A DNA stretch of 64,000 nt from Erythroxylum novogranatense (lineage: Eukaryota; Streptophyta; Magnoliopsida; Malpighiales; Erythroxylaceae): NCBI GenBank assembly GCA_029891385.1, contig CM057227.1, positions 60,513,567-60,577,566 of the forward strand, in the 5' to 3' direction. Positions 33,987 through 45,947 of the stretch are shown piece after piece. Numbering within the stretch: the first letter of the stretch is position 1; each line of letters opens with the position of its first letter. The position numbers and the translations under genes were made by a program. The notes under the pieces were generated by a model that ran no database searches, was not told where the DNA came from, and saw only the letters and a program-made list of their open reading frames with translations.

Positions 33987-36900
33987 ATGAGTAATGTTGA
34001 TAGATCTTAGATGTATGGACGATTAACACTTGATGGTTTCATTAATCCTGAGTTTGTTGAGGGAGTTGAAGCTTCTATTCATTATGCATGTTCTCAACCT
34101 GTATATATGGATGGTCCAAAGATTAGATGTCCATGTAAAAAGTGCAAACACATTTGTTTTCCTTCCTGTTGATGAAGTTAATGGGCATTTGTTGAGAAAA
34201 GGGTTTGTCCCCAATTATTTTGAGTGGACATGACATGGAGAACCATTGATTTGTAGCACCTCAAGGGGTAATCAAGTACAATCTTCTGTGAACTTAAATG
34301 AGTTTGAAAGGGGGGGGATTGGATTTAGAACAAATAATGTGGATGGAAATGAAAATCATTACATGCAAATGGTTTATGATGTAGCCGGTTATACCTTTCA
34401 GGAAGAGAACCAAACCCACATACAAAATAATTTTTTCACTTACTATAGTCAGCTGACCAAGAATTATGGCCAAATTGTGAGACAATGACTCAATTGTCTT
34501 CAATTGCTTGAATATTGAACATAAAGTCTGTAGCGCATATTTCAAACCATAGTTTTGATAAAATTCTTGATTGGTATAATGAATCATTGCCTCCTGATCA
34601 TACAATGGTTAATAGTTTTTACAATATGAAGAAAGCTATTAGGGGTCTTGGTTTGCCTATTGAAAAGATTGATATTACAAATTGGGATGTATGTTGTAAT
34701 GGGGAGACGATGTGGAATTACAAGAGTGTAAATTTTATGGTCAATCTAGGTTCAAGCCTAGAAAGTGTTCTGTGAAATAGAAAGTAGTACCCTGGAAGTG
34801 AATGCATTATTTCCTACTAACTCCGACTCTTCAAAGCTTATATGTTTATAATGTTACTGCATCTCATATGAGATGGCGTAATGAACACAAATAGGATGAT
34901 GGAATAATGAGTCATCCATCAGATGCACTGGCATGAAAACATTTCAATGACACCTATTTTGAATTTGCAACTGAAAGTCGAAATGTTAGGTTAGGATTGT
35001 CGACGGATAGATTCCAACCTTTTGGTCAATCCGGCTAGCAATATTCATCATGGCCAATCATAATTACTCCTTATAATTTGCCTTTATGGATGTGTATGAA
35101 AGAGGCATACGTGTTCTTGATAGTGATTATTCCAGGGCCTTCCAAAGTATAAAATTGATGTATTTTTACAACTATTGATATCTGAATTGCAACATCTTTG
35201 GGAATATGGTATTTAGACATATGATGTGTCTTTGAAACAAAATTTTGTGTTGAGAGCAGTCTTGATGTAGACCATTAGTGATTTTCTGGCGTATGCCATA
35301 TTATTTAGATGAAGTACATTAGGAAAATTGGCTTGTCCTTATTGTAGTAATGATTTTGATGCATTTTATCTTCCAATTGGGGGCAAAACATGTTGGTTTG
35401 ACAATCACTGAAAATTTCTTTCCCCAGATCATCCATTTAGATGCAACAAAAAAGTTCATTAATAATAGGATGGTAAAAATACCTCCTCCCCCTCACAAAG
35501 CTGGTAAAGAGATTTTGCAAGAGATTGAGGAATTAGGCTTATTGAAAGTTACAGAATTTGAAGGTGATAAAGTTAAAACAAGCATTAGTAAAAACTTTGG
35601 TTGGAGGAAATGAAGCATCTTTTAGGATTTGCCATATTGGAAAACTAATTTGATACACCATAATTTTGATGTGATGCATATTGAAAAAATATTTTTGACA
35701 GTTTGTTCAATACCATAATGAACATTGAAGGGATGATAAATGACAATGCAAAATCACGAGCTGATTTGTAACTTTTTTGTAGAAGGAATGAGTTACATAA
35801 AGATGTTCACACCGGTAAATTTTTGACAGCATGTTACACTTTAGACAAAAACAAAAGGAAATATTATGTGAATGGTTGAAAAGTCTAAAGCATCCCGATG
35901 ATTATGTTTCAAACTTGGCAAGGTGTATGGATATGGGGAAGTATAAATTATTTGGCATGAAAAGTCATGACTGTCATCTGTTTATGCAAAGGCTAATTCC
36001 AATTGCATTTCGGGAGTTGCAAACAAATAAGGTTTGGGAAGTAATAACCGAATTAAGTTTGTTTTTCAAAAGTTTAATATTATCTGAAATCAAGTTGGTT
36101 GAAATGGAAAAACTAGAAAGGAAAATTTCAGTAATTTTGTGCAAGTTAGAAGGGATTTTTCATCTGAGCTTTTTTAACTGTATGGAGCATCTACCTATGC
36201 ATTTAACACACGAGGAAAAAACTAGCCAGTCTAGTTCAATATCGATGGATGTATCTGTTTGAGAGGTAATTCAACAAAAATGATTGTAATTAAAGTAATA
36301 ACATGTTTTTACAACTAAATTGTAATAACCTTATTTGCTAACATAGGTATTTGCATCACTTCAAGTAAAATGTCAAAAACAAGGTTAGAGTTGAAGGTTC
36401 AATATATAATGCTTATTTATTGGAGGAAGCTAGTACATTTTGTTCACATTATTTTGAGCCGCATGTTCACACAAGAGAAAGAAAAGTTCCTCGCAATGGC
36501 GATGGCAGAGGAATGAGTGATGTTGATGGTAACTTATCCATTTTCACATATCCTAGACAAACATATGGGTCCAACAAGAAGAATGTTAACAGAGGAAAAA
36601 ATTAAGGTTGACCATGGTTACATTTTATTGAACTGTCAAGAGGTTTAACCTTTTATGTAGTAAGTTGAAATTGATTATTTGGGTTTTGAAATTTAGTGTT
36701 GTTCATAACTAAAATAGATAATAATGTTTTTAGATTATACGAGGAACTGTTAAGCGAGCTAATGCCGGATAAAACGCAAGATGATATCAATGAAGAAGTT
36801 GGAAGAAACTTTCCACGATAGTTCGAGAAAAATGTAAATTTTTACTTACAAATATTGAAATGATTGAATTATAAGATTTAAGTGTTCGAATGACATTATA

Positions 36901-37639
36901 CTCTTTGATATGATAATTTCTTTTGTGTAGGCCTTAGAAAATGTAATAGAGACCAAGTTTTTATGTGATCTTGCGAAGGGACCTCTACGAACTATTAAAA
37001 TGTATCCGGTGTATTTCGTTAATGGATTCAAATATCATACAATATTATGGTTATAGCATGGCAACAATAAATAGTGGAGTTTATATACAGAGAGAATTGA
37101 TGGATTACTATGGTAAAATTGTTGAGATACTTAAAATTCAATACCCTACATTGCCAATAAAGCAAAGTGTGATATTTAAGTGTGACTGGTTTGATCCGAC
37201 TTCAAATGTTGACACAAAAGTGCATAACCGATACAATCTAGTTGAAATCAACAACCGAAGAAGATTGAGACAATTTGAACCTTTCGTGCTAACAATGCAA
37301 ACAATTCAAGTGTATTATGTCCCTTTTCCTAGCTTGCGATGAGATAAGTTAGATTGGTTGGCTGTTTGCAAAGTTAAACCTAGAGGTATTTTTGAATCTT
37401 ATGGAAAAAGAGAATAGAGAATTGAAAGTGAAGCATTTCAGGAAGATGTTTATGAAATAAATGCATCTGTCACATATGATGATGATGAACCTTTGAATGA
37501 TTCATCTAATGAATATGTTAAAATTTCATATAGGGAGGATGATGAGAGCCGGAGATCTAAAGAGGAGCTCGAGTTTGATTCATATTCTTTAGAAAAAGAA
37601 GATAATTGTAATTTACAATTAAGTGATGATAACGATTAA
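33987..37639 (+). pseudogene. TNP2-type CACTA transposase, decayed (Transposase-associated, Transposase_21, DUF4218, DUF4216)
   Basis: The ATG follows an AG acceptor. Seven codons later a TAG replaces a position that is normally Trp before MYGRL. The N-terminal transposase-associated domain shows IRCPCKKCKH and HLLRKGFVPNYFEW (34120-34230). The Transposase_21 core is seen from about 34915 to 35230 (WKHFNDTYFEFA, RNVRLGLSTDRFQPFG, LPLWMCM), with HNFDVMHIEK near 35660. A DUF4218-like region runs from 35830 to 36230 (HDCHLFMQRLIPIAFRELQ, EHLPMHL). A DUF4216-like region (NSGVYIQRELMDYYG, VIFKCDWFD) runs from 37070 to 37340, then an acidic tail to the TAA at 37637-37639. This enzyme cuts the TIRs. 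Many stops and frameshifts make it non-functional. Confidence 0.85.
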
Positions 37640-37916
37640 TTTGTGTTTGTAATTGAATATTATATTCAACAAATCAATTATTTCCTTTTAGTATATTATG
37701 TAAAATATTGAATTCAAATTTTATATTTGTAGAAAATTTAATCAAATATTACTAAGTGATGTCTAGAGTGGATAGATTAATTCATATCATTAGGTACATA
37801 GATTAATTCATATCATTAGGCATATTGAAGATGTATAAGTGCTAAACTAGATTACTTTCACTTATTATCGAGCTTTGAGTTGAACATATCATCATTTTAT
37901 TCTAAATCAACACTTG
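37640..37916. other. Spacer after TNP2, partly repeated at 49965-50065
   Basis: AT-rich with no gene. The stretch at about 37655-37735 (containing TATATTCAACAAATCA and ATGTAAAATATTGAATTCAA) reappears at about 49978-50060 just before the TNP1-like start codon. It ends at CAGAA (37917-37921), the left target duplication of the Tekay element. Confidence 0.5.
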
Positions 37917-37921
37917 CAGAA

Positions 37922-40900
37922 TGTTGGGCCCCGAAATTTTTTTTAATTAATTATTTATTGATTTATTTATTTATTCAATTACTTTAATTACTCTTTATTT
38001 TGCTTTAATTGTTTTAATTGTATATATATATATATATATCTATATATTTTCTCGAGTCTTGGAATTAGCAAGTATGATTGGGATTAGAATTTTGAAATTA
38101 AAGTGAAAGATTAGAATTAATGTTGGAAAGAATGGGCTTTAGAGACTAATGGAATAAGAAGAAGGAGGAGAGCCCAAAAGTATTGCAAGAGAGCTATAAG
38201 GAGTATTGAAACTACGTAGTTTTGGAGCTAGGCTTTAAGTTGAGAGCAAATGAGTTAAGTGAATTAAAAAGGGAGAAGCAAGTGTCGTAAGAACCAAAGG
38301 AGAGTAAGCAAAAATGTGAGCCAAGGAGAAGGGGGATTCGGCCAAGAGGAAAAGGGAGAGCCGTAGGAAGCTTGAAGGGAGGAAGAAAGAAGAAGAAAAA
38401 TAAGAGAAATCTACTTGTGGGAGGTAAGTTCCATCTTTGCTTATGCTAGATTCAAGAATGGGATGAAATGGAGGTTAGGGTTTGTGTAGGGTTTGAGGAA
38501 AGAAAGAAGAGAAGGTGAAATCAAGGGATTTTGGGATTTCTAAGTTAAGATTTTGGTTATTCTAGCATAGATGGCTTATTGGTAGGTTAGGTTTAAAGTT
38601 TATTTTTATCTTTGCTTGATTTATGAATGCTATGCCTTTCTTTTAGAATACATTCATTGAATGAAGTATGGTTTAATTGAAGGAAATCAAGAAAACCCCA
38701 CTCAAGACAAGGAGGAAGGGCAATCTTGAATTCGGATTCCGACGTTAGGTGGGTAACATTTTTATAGTTGTTGTGTAATGGGCAAATGCCCTATGTGTGC
38801 AATCTTTGTTAAATTGTGTGTATACTGAAAGTGTATTTCCTTTGATTTGAAAGAAAAGTATGAAACTATGATGATTGGATAGAATGAAAGAAGCATAGAA
38901 TGCTATTCTTGTGTTTAAATATGTGAGCATAAATTGGTTGTGATTGGGCGAGAGACAACCTGTTTTCGTTAGTCTCGTGCACGATGACCCCTTAGCCTTC
39001 TCCTGGCTGCCCGCTTGAGGCCACGAGATCCTGAGAAGTCAGACTCGTCGTGTTTACGGTTAACTTCAGTTTCTGTCGTGTTTATGGAATTCTCGAGCCA
39101 ATTGTGTGCATTTCATCATTTTTGGTGTTATTGATGCATAATACGTGTTTTAACTGATAGAAGATTTCATGTTATGCTTTATGTGATGAGTTCGGTTAAT
39201 TGTGATTTATGTAATAAAGTTGGGTATTTATGCATAATATGTTGATTGCCAATGCTTTGGATTCTTGATTATGTGATATATGGCTCATTACTCGATGGCT
39301 ATAAACGTGTTAGCCACTGAGCCGTGTTTTGCTCACCCCATTCTCCCTCCTCAGGTGCAAATTCAAGTTGAATGCTGAACCTTGCAAGGCATCGGGCATA
39401 ACTCCAAGAATCTTAGACACTTTTGTATTAAGTTAGTCACTAGCTTTTGGAATAGCTTTATAAGCATATCGATCATTGAGCATCTCATATTTTGTATTTT
39501 GTACTTGACTCTTGATGAATAAGCCGATATGTAACTAAAGCTGTGCATGAACTTTTGTTATGTTTAAAAAGAGAATGAGAGCTCTAGTACTCTCTTCTTC
39601 ATGTGTTTGTGTTGAATTGCGATCTGTGTGTGATCTTGAAAAGGGTATGTGTGTGAGTCTTTTAATTGTTGAGTTGCTGTTGAAATTTTGCTTTGGGAGA
39701 GCTCGCTGGAAATTTACTAAGGTTTATGAGCTGTTGAAATTCTGGGCTGATGTGTTCATATGGTCAATTTTGGATATATTGTGCATTCAGCCAAATTTTG
39801 GGTTGTTATAGGTCGAATAGGATCATTTAGACTCCTTGAGGGTGTTAGGCGAGTTGTAGAGCTTTTCATGATGTATTATGAGCTATTTTAGGGTGTGCTA
39901 ATTGGTAGATATGAGTTATTAGAATTAAGTGTAGGTGCTGTCTAAATGGAAGATTTTAGCAGAGAGCTTTGAGTCCACTTTTGACCCTTATAGAGTTGGA
40001 AATTGGATCGGTGATCTTCATGGATGTTGTAGAGCGTTCTTTTGCCTTTCCATAGACACCAAGTTTGCTAAATTTGGAGTTCTGGGTCAAAAGTTATGGT
40101 ATTTGGAAGTTCTAGTACTGTTATGCGGAGCTAGTCGATCGGTCTAGGAGTAAACTTTTGATCCTTTTAAAAGCTGAGCTTGCTCTTAGGTCCTTCTTGA
40201 AAATGGTATATCTGTCTTTTAGCTTTCCAATGCCACAAACCTTGTCTAATTCGGAGCTCGGAGTCAAAAGTTATGAGTGTTAGAAGTTTGAAGGTCGGAT
40301 TGGGTGCTGGTCGATCGACCTCTATTGGCCGACCTCTGATGGCCGACCGACCTTTATTGGTCGACCGATCTTCGTTCTGGCCGAGTTTTGATTTTCTGGC
40401 CGAGCTCTGACCTCCCTCCGCTCTTTTGGCCATAACTTCTTCGTCCGACCTCCTAATAAGCTGATTTTTAAAGCGTTGGACTCCTAAGAAAATTTTCTAT
40501 CTCTTCATGCCTGGTTGGTCGGTATTGTTATAAAATTGAAAAAGGTGGATTGAAACAAAGTAGGATGATCGGTTGATAATGTCTGACTATGCTTCACTAA
40601 TTTGGTGATAACTTGAGCTATAGAGCTCCGTTTGAGGAGATTCTTATTCCAAATTAAACTAGAGACATAGATCTACAAGTTATATGAAGGATCCGAGCAA
40701 CAATCTAGCCTTTAAGACTTTCAATTTCTGACATGAAGTCGGTAGAGTGTTCAGTCATGGCTGTTTTCTTTAAGACAGTATTTTGGCCGTAACTTCTTCA
40801 TTTCTAATCCAAATTGAGCATTTTTGGTGGCGTTAGAACCGTTGAAATATGAGTAACAAATGTCCTTAAGAATCCGATCTGAAATTTCTATTGCAAGTCC

Positions 40901-40987
40901 CCCAAATTGTGGTCAGACAATCGTCGGTTTTGGGCCTTCTTTGCTTGTGTCTTTTCGAATGTTGGGCCTCGGAGACGGAGTCCAACA
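37922..40987 (+). repeat. 5' LTR of the Tekay-like element (3066 bp)
   Basis: It starts TGTTGGGCCCCG and ends AGTCCAACA. A TA microsatellite lies at about 38021-38038 and a GGTCGACC/GGCCGACC block at 40291-40390. It aligns throughout with 45918-48959 with scattered substitutions and small indels. Confidence 0.95.
40291..40390. repeat. GGTCGACC/GGCCGACC-rich block in the 5' LTR
   Basis: Units such as GGTCGATCGACCTCTATTGG, GGCCGACCTCTGATGG and GGCCGACCGACCTTTATTGG follow one another. The right LTR (48293-48370) has one unit fewer, about 18 bp, so the array changes length. Confidence 0.7.
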
Positions 40988-40992
40988 TTGTT

Positions 40993-41005
40993 TGGTATCA
41001 GAGAC
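40993..41005 (+). other. Primer-binding site of the Tekay-like element
   Basis: TGGTATCAGAGAC lies five bases after the LTR end and matches the initiator tRNA-Met 3' end apart from its last bases. Confidence 0.8.
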
Positions 41006-41179
41006 AGGTTCACTCCTAGGCTTAGGATGCATAGTAGGGAAATTGTTTTGTTATGTGATTAAATTTTTGCATTATGAATTGATTGTTGTATTAAGTGACA
41101 TGCATATCATGCATACATATAGGGACTAAGATTAAAAGGAATAGTAGCTAATCATAAATGTTTTCATTGAAGGAGTAAG

Positions 41180-44100
41180 ATGCCACCTCGTAGAAGGACA
41201 CAAGGAGTTCTGGAAGGTTCAATTGCACTTGACTCTCCACTGAGAGAGGAGAGCACGGATGAGTCCGTAGCCCCGGGAGTGGCTGAGGCTTCTCTAGGGC
41301 AAAGTAGTGAACCCCTTCGACCTCAGACTCAGCAGTCGCCTAGTCAGTCTGAGCAAGTGCCTACTCTAGATCCGAGACTGTTCCAGGCATTTACCCAAGC
41401 CTTTGTTCAGGCTATGGGTCAAATGCCACAAGCTTCTGTTCGGCCCCAGTTAAGAAGGAGACAGTTTGACAAGTTGAGGAAGTATGGAGCAGTGGACTTC
41501 TACGGGACCACGGATCCTGAAGAAGCTGAGACCTAGTTGAGGAAGACCGAGAGAGTGTTGGATCAGATGGAGTGTGAGGATGATGAGAGGGTGGTTTATG
41601 CTGCCAGTTTACTCCAGGGTGATGCCTTGCATTGGTGGGAGTGTATACCGGGGATTCAGCTGAAGCCGATAGGGTTGACATGGGAAGACTTCCTGGCTAT
41701 TTATGGGAAGAAGTATCTGTCTGAGGTGTACATTGTACATTCAGCAGAAGCAGAGGGAGTTTCTGAGTCTCACCTAGAGGGAGATGACAGTTGCTGAATA
41801 TGAGCGTCGGTTTACTCAGTTGTCAAGGTATGCTTCAGAGATGATGTTTAGTGAGGCTGCAAAGTGCCGCCGGTTTGAGTCGGACCTGCACCTAGCTATC
41901 AGAGAGAAGGTGGTAGTGTAGAACTTTGGCAACTTTCAAAAGCTGGTTGAAACAGCGTTGAGAGTTGAGAACATCGAGAACATTAAGAGTGCAGTTAGCA
42001 GGAAAAGACAGGGAAGAGAACAGTTTAAGAGGGGAGGTGGTACTTTTATACCTGAGAGAAGTGCCAGAACCTTTCCTGTGCAGTCTGAGGAGAGAAGCAG
42101 TGGTACGAGCCGCCTAGACCTATGAGGACTTCTACTGTTTCTCACCAAGCCTCAACGGTGGGCGGCAGTAGAAGAGGAGATGGGGAGAGGCCACCTCTTC
42201 CCAAATGCTCACTGTGGGAATCTCCATAAAGGAGAATGTCGCAGATTGATAGGAGCATGCTTCAATTGTGGGCAGAGAGGACACATAGCCAAACAGTGTC
42301 CTAAGCTGGATAGAAGAGAGGGATCACAGATGCAAGTTTCCAGGAGAACAGAGACAGTGGGACATAAGGCTGTGACTGAAGTGGGTAGCTCTGGAGTACC
42401 TAAGAGAGCTCATCCTCCAAACAGATCCAGGAGGCAAGCACCAGCTAGAGTGTTTGTAATGACTCGAGAGGAGGCAGAGACCGCTCCAGAAGTGGTGACG
42501 GGTATGGTAAAATTATTTGATGATGATGTTCTTGCTTTAATTGATCCAGGTTCTACCCATTCTTTTGTGTCGTTGGGTAGGACTGTGCCTTGGAGGAATT
42601 TGAGCCCATTGGATACTCCGCTGATGGTGAGTACTCCGATCAGCCAGTATATTATTATCAGTCAAGTGTATAGAGTGTGTGAGATAGGGATTAGTGGAGG
42701 AAAATTTGTGGTGGACTTGATGCCCTTGAAGATGGGAGGATTGGATGTGATCCAAGGTATGGAAACATTAGAGAAGTATCATGCCAATTTAGACTGCAAG
42801 CAGAATATAGTGGAATTCGAGCAAGAAAATGGCAGAAAAGTGGTATTTATGGGAGTTAGAAAAGTCAGTTTGCCTCGGATTGTTTCGGCTATGTCAGTAG
42901 AGAGAATGATGAGTAAGGGGTGTGAAGCATATTTGGCCTATGTGCTAGACACGGAGGCAGATAGAGGGAGGTTAGGAGACATTCCTGTAGTCAGGGAATT
43001 CCCGGACGTCTTTCCCGAGAAATTGCCAAGACTACCTCCACCTAGGGAAATTAAATTTCCCGTTGAGCTTCTTCCAAGTACTACGCCGATTTCAATTCTG
43101 CCTTACCGAATGGCTCCGGCAGAATTGAAGGAGCTTAAGGAGCAATTGGAGGATCTTTTAGAGAAGGGTTACATTAGGCCGAGCTCTTCGCCTTGGGGAG
43201 CTCCGGTTCTCTTTGTGAAGAAGAAAGATGGGTCTTTGCGGATGTGTGTGGATTATAGGAAGTTGAATCATGCCCCCATTAAGAACAGATATCCGCTCCC
43301 GCGCATAGATGATTTATTTGACTAGTTGCAAGGGGCGATAGTCTTTTCCAAGACAGATTTGAGATCGGGTTACCATCAGTTGAGGATTAAGGAGACCGAT
43401 GTGTCAAAGACTGGATTTAGGACGCGGTATGACCACTTTGAGTTTTTGGTTATGCCTTTCGGGTTAACAAATGCTCCTGCAGTCTTTATGGATTTGATGA
43501 ATAGAGTCTTCAAGTCTTTCTTAGACCAATTTATCATTGTCTTTATTGATGATATATTGGTCTATTCTAAGAGTGATGAGGAGCATGAGGATCATTTGAG
43601 GGTTGCTTTAGAGACAATGAGAAAGAATGAATTGTATGCCAAATTCGATAAATGCGAATTTTGGCTAAGAGAAGTAATATTTATGGGGCATGTGATTTCA
43701 GAGCGCGGAGTGCATGTGGATCCACAAAAGATAGAAGCTATGGTTCAATGGGAAGCACCTAAGAATGTAGCTGAAGTGAGAAGTTTCTTGGGACTAACTG
43801 GATATTACAGGAGGTTTGTGGAGGGCTTTTCGTTGATAGCTGTTCCACTTTCCAAATTGACGAGGAAGAATCAGAAATTTGAATGGATTGAGGAGTGCCA
43901 GAGCAGTTTTGAGGAATTGAAGAATAGGCTTACTACTGCACTGATTTTGACGTTACCCTATGGTGATGATGGATACATTGTGTACAATGACGCCTCTAGG
44001 AAGGGTTTAGGGTGTGTATTGATGCAAGGAGAGAAAGTGATTGCCTATGCTTCTAGGCAATTAAAGCCTTATGAGATGAACTATCCTATTCATGATTTGG

Positions 44101-45947
44101 AATTGGCTGCTATAATTTTCGCATTGAAGATTTGGAGACATTACTTGTATGGAGTTTCTACTAGGGTATTTACAGACCATAAGAGTCTTAAGTACCTGTT
44201 GACTCAGAAAGAGCTGAATTTGAGACAGAGGCAATGGTTAGAATTGTTAAAAGATTATGATTTGATGATAGACTACCATCCGGTAAAAGCTAATGTGGTA
44301 GCCGATGCACTGAGTAGGAAGTCCACTATGGCACATATGGAAACAATGTATCTTCCCTTGCTAAAGGAATTAGCCAGGCTTGAGGTGACATTGAGACAAG
44401 TTGAACCTGATTGTATCTTGGAAAATTTTAGAGTGAGACCAGTATTGAAGGAGAAGATTAAAGAATTGCAGGAACGAGATGAGTACTTGAGTAAGCTTAG
44501 AGAAGAGGTAAAGAATGGAAAACCTTCTGAAGTAGAGGTGAAGGAAGATGGATTGATGGTTATGGGCAATAGATTGTGTGTTCCAGACATGTTGGAGCTG
44601 AAGGATGAGATCCTTGATGAGGCGCATAATGCTCCGTATGCAATGCACCCAGGGAGTTCTAAGATGTATCGGGATTTGAAAAAACATTTTTGATAGAAGG
44701 GAATGAGGAAAGATGTGGCAGAGTGTGCTAAAATATGTTTAGTGTGTCAGCAAGTTAAAGCTGAACACCAAGCACCTATAGGCAAGCTTAATCCATTGCC
44801 AATCCCAGAATGGAAATGGGAGAAGATTACCATGGATTTTCTTATAGGATTATCGAGGACTAGCAAGAAGCATGACGCTATATGGGTGATTGTGGATAGG
44901 ATGACCAAGTCAGCACACTTCTTGCCAATTAAACAGACAGATCCTTTGAATGTTTTGGCTAAGAAGTATGTGGATGAGGTAATCAAACTTCATGGGATTC
45001 CAAGCTCGATAGTTTCTGATAGGGATCCCAGGTTTACCTCCAGATTTTGGGAAAGTTTGCAGGAGGCTCTGGGGACTAAATTGCATTTTAGTACGGCTTT
45101 CCATCCGCAGACTGATGGACAATCGGAGAGGACGATACGAACTTTGGAGGCAATGTTGAGAGCTTGTGCATTGGATTTTAAAGGTTCGTGGGATGATCAC
45201 CTACCTTTGATTGAGTTTGCTTATAATAATTCCTATCACTCGGGAATTCAGATGGCACCATATGAGGCTTTGTATGGTAGGAGATGCAAAACTCCTATTT
45301 GTTGGGATGAGGAAGGTGAAAGGAAGCTTGTAGAACCTGAATTGGTACAGGTTATAGTTGATAAAATTAATTTAGTGAAGCAGAGGCTTAAAATAGCTCA
45401 GGATAGGATGAAGAGCTACGCGGATGTCCATAGGAAAGAGATGGAATTTGAAGTGGGGGAAAAGGTGTTTCTTAGAGCTTCTCCATGGAAAGGTGTTTTG
45501 AGGTTTGGTAAGAAGGGCAAGCTTAGCCCGAGGTACATAGGCCCATATGAGATCATTGAGAGAATTGGGCCTTTGGCTTATAAGTTAGATTTTCCATTGG
45601 AGTTATCTAAGATTCACAATGTGTTCCACGTATCAATGCTGAGGAAGTACAGATCGGATCCTTCACATATAGTTCAACCTTCAGAGGTTCAGTTGAGGGA
45701 GGATTTGACTTATGAGGAGCAACCAGTGGAGATCTTAGATTCAAAGGAAAAGGTGTTAAGGAATAAGATTGTAAAGCTGGTAAAGGTCTTGTGGAGGAAC
45801 CATTCGACCGAGGAGGCGACTTGGGAGCCTTTAGAAGCCGCGAAGGAGAGGTATCCATACCTCTTCATGGACTCAGGTAAGGATTTTGAGGATGAAATTC
45901 TTTTAGGAGGGGATAATTCTTGGGCTCTGAATTTTTTTTTAAATTAA
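41180..45947 (+). pseudogene. Tekay-like gag-pol with chromodomain, inactivated
   Basis: Gag begins MPPRRRTQGVLEG at 41180. A retrotransposon-gag block with DALHWWECIPG follows near 41620, and a CCHC knuckle [14 protein letters not shown] at about 42261. The protease motif is [11 protein letters not shown] (42534). RT carries [10 protein letters not shown] (43540). RNase H carries [14 protein letters not shown] (43981). The integrase has a [11 protein letters not shown] zinc-binding region, the catalytic-core segments TMDFL, VSDRDPRFTS and HPQTDGQSERTIRTLE (about 44832, 45015, 45104), and a C-terminal chromodomain around 45770-45860 (VLWRNHSTEEATWEPLE). Stops lie at 41534-41536, about 41775, 41919-41921, 43323-43325, 44691-44693 and 44694-44696, with frameshifts near 41740 and 42120-42230. 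The open frame runs on into the LTR, to 45947. Chromodomains steer integration to heterochromatin in this clade. Confidence 0.93.
45903..45917 (+). other. Polypurine tract of the Tekay-like element
   Basis: TTAGGAGGGGATAAT directly precedes the right LTR. AGGAGGGGA is the usual gypsy-type polypurine tract. Confidence 0.8.

Noticed and set aside
39560..39811. Open frame in the Tekay 5' LTR
   Set aside because: The matching stretch in the other LTR carries indels that break it, so it is not conserved coding sequence.
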